Assembly (NCBI GenBank): GCA_041398705.1
Contig: JAWKUI010000009.1
Coordinates: 124,001 to 188,000, forward strand
Length of the DNA: 64,000 nt
Reading direction: 5' to 3'
Source of the DNA: NORP259 sp041398705
Lineage (GTDB): Bacteria; Planctomycetota; UBA1135; GCA-002686595
In this document: in pieces, positions 59,970 through 64,000 of the stretch
Position numbering within the stretch: position 1 is the first letter of the stretch
Layout of the letters: each line of letters starts with the position of its first letter
Translations under genes and position numbers: made by a program
Notes under the pieces: model-generated
The model's input: the letters and a program-made list of their open reading frames with translations, nothing else
The model's database searches: none
What the model was told of the DNA's origin: nothing

Positions 59970-60842
59970 TCAGGAAAGGCCCGCGCCGAAGCCGCCGCCG
60001 GGGTTCTCCGGCCGCTCCTTCGGGGCGGATTTCGCGGCGGATTTCGCAGCGGGTTTGGAGGCGCGGCGCGGTTGGATCTCCACGTCCGCCATCTCGGTCT
60101 CCATCACCTCGCGCTCGTCGCGGTCGTAACGCTCGGTGCGCTCGAAGCGGTCGTTGCGGTCGTGCCGGTCGTCGCGGCGTCCGCGTCCCCGGCCCCCGCG
60201 TCCTCGATCGCGATCACGACCCTCGCCGCGCTCGCCGTTCCGGCCCCGGCCCCGGCCGCCCTTCTCGGGACCGCCGCGGCGACGGATGCCGTCGCGCTGC
60301 ACGTCGCCGACCTGGATGAATTCGGCGGGGATCTCCTCGGAGAGGTACAGCCCCCCGCGGTCGTAGAACTCCACGCCTTCTTCCCAAGCATCGCCGGCTT
60401 CGATGGTCAGCACGACGTACTCGGGCGCGGCGCGGCGACCGGCTTCGATCGCGTCCGCCTCGGTGAGCGCCAAGTGCACGAAGCTGCGGCGACCGGGCTT
60501 GAGGCCGTGTTGCGCCGCGCGCGAACCATCGCGGCTGCCGACGCCGGCGTAGAGCAGATCGGGCGGTTCGCAGGACTCGCCCGGATCCACGTAGAACGAA
60601 TGGCCGTACAGGGCACGGATGCGGTCGCCTTGCACCTGGTAGCGCTTGCGGTCCCCACCATCGAGAGCTTCGATCACGTCCTCCTCTTCGATCGGTTCTC
60701 CGAGCCGCTCATTGAGGGCGCAAACGACCTCCTCCAGGTCGGCGAAACCTTGTTCGTCCAGTTCGAGGTCGAACTCCTCGGGCTGGTGACGCAGCATGTA
60801 GGCCAGGGAGCGGGTGATGCGTTCCGTCAGCGTGCCTTGCAT
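59970..60842 (-). CDS. kptA: RNA 2'-phosphotransferase (KptA/Tpt1) with RG-rich tail
   Basis: Encodes 290 residues. Residues 1-175 are the KptA/Tpt1 fold, which moves a splice-site or RNA 2'-phosphate onto NAD+. R18-H19 (YMLRHQP), R76 in RIRALYGHS and the SFVHLALTEADAIEAG segment are present. The usual HGT motif reads AGV (LLYAGVGS), a deviation at a conserved position. From about 180 the chain becomes Arg/Gly/Asp-rich (RGRGRNGERGEG, RGRGGRGRGRRDD) and ends with a basic Ala/Lys tail, looking like an RNA-binding extension. ATG 60842. It lies 46 nt before the WaaP-like gene on the minus strand and downstream of the symporter. Confidence 0.87.
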   Translation of the reverse strand: MQGTLTERITRSLAYMLRHQPEEFDLELDEQGFADLEEVVCALNERLGEPIEEEDVIEALDGGDRKRYQVQGDRIRALYGHSFYVDPGESCEPPDLLYAGVGSRDGSRAAQHGLKPGRRSFVHLALTEADAIEAGRRAAPEYVVLTIEAGDAWEEGVEFYDRGGLYLSEEIPAEFIQVGDVQRDGIRRRGGPEKGGRGRGRNGERGEGRDRDRGRGGRGRGRRDDRHDRNDRFERTERYDRDEREVMETEMADVEIQPRRASKPAAKSAAKSAPKERPENPGGGFGAGLS

Positions 60843-60953
60843 GGGGATCTTGGTGGTGGGGTCGGGATCGGGAATGGTGCGGAATCGGGAGGCAGGTATC
60901 CCGGCCGGCGGCCCATGGTACCGGATTGGCGGGCGAAAGGCAGGGGGCAGCCC

Positions 60954-62561
60954 TCAGAGCACGTCCAGGGCTGGCTGCGCCGGCCCCTCCTCCCCCTCGC
61001 TGCGCGCCACCACGGCGGCCCCGCAGGAGTCGGACCAGACGTTGACCACCGTGCGCAGCATGTCTAGGGGCCGATCCACGGCCAAGAGCAGCATCGCGCC
61101 CTCGGTGGGCAGGTGCAGGGCGGACAGGATCGTGAGCATCATCACCAGGCCGGCCGAGGGGATGCCGGCGGCGCCGATGCTGGCGAGCAGGGCCAGCACG
61201 ACGATCAGGCCCTGGTCGCCCATGGTCAGCGGAGCGCCCCCGACCGTCGCGTAGTACTGGGCCAGGAAAATGACCCCGATGCACTCGTAGAGGGCGGTGC
61301 CGTCCATGTTGATGGTGGCGCCCAGGGGCAGGGTGAAGGAGCCGACCTTCTTGCTGACCCGGCCGCGGGTCTGCACGGTCTCCATCGTGACCGGCAGGGT
61401 CATCGACGACGAGCTGGTGCTGAAGGCGGTGAGCAGGGCGGGTTGCATGGCCTTGAACCAGAGCAGCGGGTTCAGGCGGCCGATGAAACGCAGGATGAGC
61501 GGCAGGGTCACGCAGGCGTGCAACACGAGCGCCGCGGTGACGGTGAGCATGTAGACCAGCAGGGCCTTGAACGGGGCGAAGCCGGTGCCCGCGACCACCT
61601 TCACCATCAAGGCGAAGACGCCGTACGGCAAGAGGTGCAGCACGCCCGCCGCCAGCTTCATCATGATCACGTTCAGGCTCTCGAACCACTCCTGCATGCG
61701 CGTGCGGTGCGGCTCGTCGCTGCGCGTGATCGCCAGGCCGAGCAGCAGCGCGAAGAAGATGATCGCGAGCATCGCGCTGTTGTCCCCCAGCGCGGTGAAC
61801 ACGTTTTGCGGCACCATGCGCTGGATGACCTCTAGGTACTGGCCGCCGCCCACTTCGCCGTGGAAGGGCTGGTAGGCCAATCCGAGCTGGGCGCCGTCGC
61901 CGGGCCGCACAACGTTCACCAGGATCTGGCCGACGAAGATCGCCAGCAGGCTGGTGGCGATGTAGTAGGCGAAGGTTTTGGTGCCCAGCCGCGAGAGTTC
62001 CGACATCGCACCCACGCCGGCGATGCCCGCCACGATCGACGAAAGCACCACGGGCACGATCAGCATCTTGAGCAGCGCGATGAACAAATCGGCCGCGAAG
62101 GTGAACGGCGCGATCCAACGGGCGCGTTGGGATTGCGGCGAGAGGGCGACCGTCAGCGCGATCGCTTCGTCGGTCTGCGGATCGAAGGTTTCCGCCGGTA
62201 GCGGAGATTCGGGTTCGCGCGCGGGCAAGAGCCAAAGCACTTCGCCTTGGCCGGCCTGTTCGAGCACGCCGACGGTCAGGTCCCCGGGCGTGCGCAGGGG
62301 CAGGACTTGCTCCTCGGGCGTGCCCCGGTGGCTCACCGCGCCGCGCAGGTGGTCCCCGACCGCAATGCCCTTCTTGGCGGCAGGGCTGCCGGGCTGCACC
62401 CGGACCACGCGAACGCCGTCCTGGGCGGGCGCGACTTCGAGCCCCAGCCAAGCCGGGGCCTCCAGCTTCCACTGCATCCACAGGCCCACCAGGACCCCCA
62501 GAAGCATGAAACCCAGCACCTTCCAGTGCTCGCTGATGCCGCCTTTGCCTTTGTCCGTCAT
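60954..62561 (-). CDS. Dicarboxylate/amino-acid:cation symporter with inserted PDZ domain
   Basis: Encodes 535 residues. From about residue 145 on it is a normal SDF (GltP/DctA) transporter: TFAADLFIALLKMLIVPVV, the serine-rich hairpin FSTSSSSMTLPVTME, the unwound NMDGTA motif and VWSDSCGAAVVAR near the end. The N terminus is atypical. One helix (about 13-32) is followed by a roughly 85-residue PDZ-like domain (GLEVAPAQDGVRVVRVQPGS, PAAKKGIAVGDHL) before the second helix. I know of no standard SDF transporter with this insertion. If helix 1 starts in the cytosol, the PDZ would face the periplasm. TAGGTT ends 6 nt before ATG 62561. Confidence 0.88.
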   Translation of the reverse strand: MTDKGKGGISEHWKVLGFMLLGVLVGLWMQWKLEAPAWLGLEVAPAQDGVRVVRVQPGSPAAKKGIAVGDHLRGAVSHRGTPEEQVLPLRTPGDLTVGVLEQAGQGEVLWLLPAREPESPLPAETFDPQTDEAIALTVALSPQSQRARWIAPFTFAADLFIALLKMLIVPVVLSSIVAGIAGVGAMSELSRLGTKTFAYYIATSLLAIFVGQILVNVVRPGDGAQLGLAYQPFHGEVGGGQYLEVIQRMVPQNVFTALGDNSAMLAIIFFALLLGLAITRSDEPHRTRMQEWFESLNVIMMKLAAGVLHLLPYGVFALMVKVVAGTGFAPFKALLVYMLTVTAALVLHACVTLPLILRFIGRLNPLLWFKAMQPALLTAFSTSSSSMTLPVTMETVQTRGRVSKKVGSFTLPLGATINMDGTALYECIGVIFLAQYYATVGGAPLTMGDQGLIVVLALLASIGAAGIPSAGLVMMLTILSALHLPTEGAMLLLAVDRPLDMLRTVVNVWSDSCGAAVVARSEGEEGPAQPALDVL

Positions 62562-62567
62562 GGCCAG

Positions 62568-62573
62568 AACCTA
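62568..62573 (-). promoter_or_regulatory. Candidate -10 element of the symporter gene
   Basis: TAGGTT on the minus strand ends 6 nt before the ATG at 62561, again predicting a leaderless transcript. No -35 is recognisable. Confidence 0.33.
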
Positions 62574-62674
62574 ACGGGCCCGGGCCGCGACGGCACGCGT
62601 TTTCGCCCTGGCAGGGCAGCGACCGGGATCCGCGCGGGGGTGCGGACCCTCATTCAGCCAGGGCCGGCGTGGGC

Positions 62675-62908
62675 TCAGCCCGCCTGCAGGCCGGTGGTCG
62701 CCGGCTTCTGCCAGGACGGACCGCGCTCGGCATCGAGGTTGGCGGTGAAGTCAACCGGCCCGGGGGCCGGCTGGCGCACGTCCCCCACGACCGGGGAGCC
62801 GTTGGCCTTCAGCACCATGGTTTTGCCGGTCTCCGGATCTTTCCAGAGGAGCTGGCCAGGACGCAGGGGGGCGGGGAAGGAACGCAGAACGTTTTCGCGA
62901 TCTTGCAT
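62675..62908 (-). CDS. Small hypothetical protein
   Basis: Encodes 77 residues from ATG 62908; a GTG six codons earlier is also in frame. The sequence (LRPGQLLWKDPETGKTMVLKANG) has no recognisable family, signal or membrane segment. It lies about 110 nt before the symporter gene in the same orientation. Coding status rests on codon use and the absence of a better frame, so it is uncertain. Confidence 0.5.
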   Translation of the reverse strand: MQDRENVLRSFPAPLRPGQLLWKDPETGKTMVLKANGSPVVGDVRQPAPGPVDFTANLDAERGPSWQKPATTGLQAG

Positions 62909-63038
62909 GCCCGGGTTATCCACCACCCCCGTTGCCCGGCAGCGAGGAATCGGTGAAGGCCGGATTAACCCGCCTGAATTCCGAAGTCCATGAAACGATC
63001 CTCTCCCCCTGGGACATGGCCCCGCGGGCCCCGTGGGT

Positions 63039-63356
63039 TCAATACCGGGCCATGCCCGGATCGACCTCCCGGGCCCAGGCGTCCACCCCGCCCGTCAGGT
63101 TCCAGATGTCCTCGAATCCGCATTGGGCGAGGAAGGCGGCGGCGTGGGCGCTGCGCATGCCGTGGTGGCAGATGCAGACGACCGGCGCGTCGGGGTTCAG
63201 CTCGGTCTGGCGCCGGGGCAGGTCGGCGAGCGGAATGTGAAGGGCGCCTTCGATGCGCGCGAGGTTCCACTCGGGGTGCTCGCGCACGTCGACGAGTTGC
63301 AGGGATTCGCCAGCGGCGAGGCGGGCTTGCAGGTCGGAGGGGCGCAGGGGTTTCAT
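63039..63356 (-). CDS. Single-domain rhodanese (sulfurtransferase)
   Basis: Encodes 105 residues of a GlpE-like rhodanese. The active loop C63-HHGMRS is preceded by VVCI and followed by AAAFLAQCGFEDIWNLTGGVDAW, and LQLVDVREHPEWNLARIEGALHIPL is the conserved N-terminal part. The enzyme would move sulfane sulfur from thiosulfate or a persulfide to a thiol acceptor. It starts 13 nt after the stop of the upstream phosphatase-like gene, so both are probably in one unit. It could in principle supply the TusA-type carriers at the left of the window. Confidence 0.93.
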   Translation of the reverse strand: MKPLRPSDLQARLAAGESLQLVDVREHPEWNLARIEGALHIPLADLPRRQTELNPDAPVVCICHHGMRSAHAAAFLAQCGFEDIWNLTGGVDAWAREVDPGMARY

Positions 63357-63369
63357 CGACAGAAACGGA

Positions 63370-64000
63370 TCACTGGGGCAGCAGGGCGGGCCGTTCGAAA
63401 TCGGGCGGGATCGGCACGGAGAGTGCTTGTAGCACCGTCGGCGCCACGTGCAAGACCTCCAGCGGACCGTCCGGCATCTGAAGCCGGAGGTTGCTGAAGA
63501 AGATCCCCGTCACCAGGTCCGGATCGTTGGAAGCGTGGTCGCCGCTCCAGGGGTTGGTGTTCGGTTTGTAGGCCGGGGCCGCCCCCACCTGGCCATCGGC
63601 CCCCGCTTCGAGGGTCATGCCCCCCATGACGCTCGTCCACGCCACGCGGTAGAACTCGCCGACCCCCACCATCAGGTCCGCGCAGGGATACTCGCGCCCC
63701 TGCCACGGCCCAGGGTAGGTGTCCCAGACGATTTCCGCGCGGGTGACCGGCGCCCGCGGCGCCTCGAAAGGACTCTCCGCCGGCCCGGCGTCGCGCATCG
63801 CCAGCAGGTCGGCGCGCACTTGTTCGAGTACCCCGCGCGCTTCGGCCACGGGCACGATGCCCTGCGGTTCCCGCCCTTCGAGGTTCAAAAACACCATGCC
63901 GAGTCCCAGCGAATAGGCGCGGGTGCGCGTCCAGTCGACGAACCCGAGCGGCACGTCGCCGTCGCCCAAGGTCACCCCGGGCTTGAGCACCAGGTGACCC
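63370..64000 (-). CDS. Alkaline-phosphatase-superfamily phosphodiesterase/phosphatase (C-terminal part)
   Basis: The frame is open to the right window edge, so the N-terminal part and the start lie outside; about 210 residues are visible. GHLVLKPGVTLGDGDVPLGFVDWTRTRAYS..GLGMVFLNLEGREPQGIV and GDHASNDPDLVTGIFFSNLRL followed by LHVAPTVLQALSVPIP, here given in pieces, are typical of the C-terminal end of type I phosphodiesterase/nucleotide pyrophosphatase or sulfatase-like enzymes. D-H in SGDHAS is the likely metal-binding pair. Substrate cannot be judged from this part. The rhodanese gene follows 13 nt downstream. Confidence 0.72.
   Translation of the reverse strand, partial: GHLVLKPGVTLGDGDVPLGFVDWTRTRAYSLGLGMVFLNLEGREPQGIVPVAEARGVLEQVRADLLAMRDAGPAESPFEAPRAPVTRAEIVWDTYPGPWQGREYPCADLMVGVGEFYRVAWTSVMGGMTLEAGADGQVGAAPAYKPNTNPWSGDHASNDPDLVTGIFFSNLRLQMPDGPLEVLHVAPTVLQALSVPIPPDFERPALLPQ

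Overview
The window is a GC-rich chromosomal segment that most likely comes from a planctomycete-type bacterium. The supporting evidence is indirect but consistent: a futalosine-route menaquinone pathway (mqnA, mqnC, mqnE), many secreted proteins of unknown function with short C-terminal modules typical of planctomycete exported proteins (the FGFGCPGS-type tail of the 36652 multiheme protein), FG-GAP and M43 proteins, porin-like and lipoprotein signals pointing to a two-membrane envelope, few clear Shine-Dalgarno sites, and frequent GTG/TTG starts. There is no rRNA, tRNA, phage, CRISPR or classical insertion sequence that I can see.

Layout. 1-2155: tail of a secreted protein and two overlapping nucleotidyltransferases. 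2141-5044 (minus): a four-gene sulfur-carrier operon with TusA-like, DsrE-like, TusA-OsmC fusion and core-MetE proteins. 5103-7742: divergent outer-membrane porin and di-heme cytochrome c peroxidase lipoprotein. 7744-9294: an orphan secreted protein bracketed by two almost identical ~125-bp palindromic repeats. 9322-13307: glycyl-tRNA synthetase, then mqnC-mqnE. 13620-18169: an M1-type metallopeptidase running into a membrane glycosyltransferase / pseudouridine synthase / rRNA-methyltransferase-like cluster on the other strand. 18355-22260 (minus): a 46-cysteine repeat protein, an FG-GAP protein and a small CopD-like membrane protein. 22484-29461: mqnA, an AsmA-like protein, a citrulline/arginine hydrolase-like enzyme and a lipase-like lipoprotein. 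29685-32650: topoisomerase VI B and A subunits. 32755-40840: gingipain-like protein, M43 metalloprotease, nine-heme cytochrome, DUF1579 lipoprotein, small membrane protein. 40943-49978: Lon-like protease, PEP synthase, thioredoxin-like protein and a HEAT/TPR protein. 49975-59139: a sigma-54 activator facing the nusA-infB-rbfA translation/transcription cluster, which ends in a giant kinase-ATPase-TPR protein. 59054-64000 (minus): WaaP-like kinase, RNA 2'-phosphotransferase with an RG-rich tail, a PDZ-containing dicarboxylate symporter, a small protein, a rhodanese and the C-terminal part of an alkaline-phosphatase-superfamily enzyme.

How it fits together. Core metabolism (menaquinone, gluconeogenesis by PEP synthase, methionine/sulfur handling) and gene expression (nusA operon, glyS, RNA modification and RNA-end-processing enzymes) are interleaved with a large exported proteome. 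Several plus- and minus-strand genes carry a TANNNT -10-like hexamer only 6-8 nt before the start codon, which suggests leaderless or nearly leaderless transcripts. Good intrinsic terminators are visible after several transcription units. The points most worth a second look are the twin palindromic repeats with their cargo gene, the cysteine-rich repeat protein, the sulfur-carrier operon, bacterial topoisomerase VI, the PDZ-symporter fusion and the tandem hairpins before nusA.
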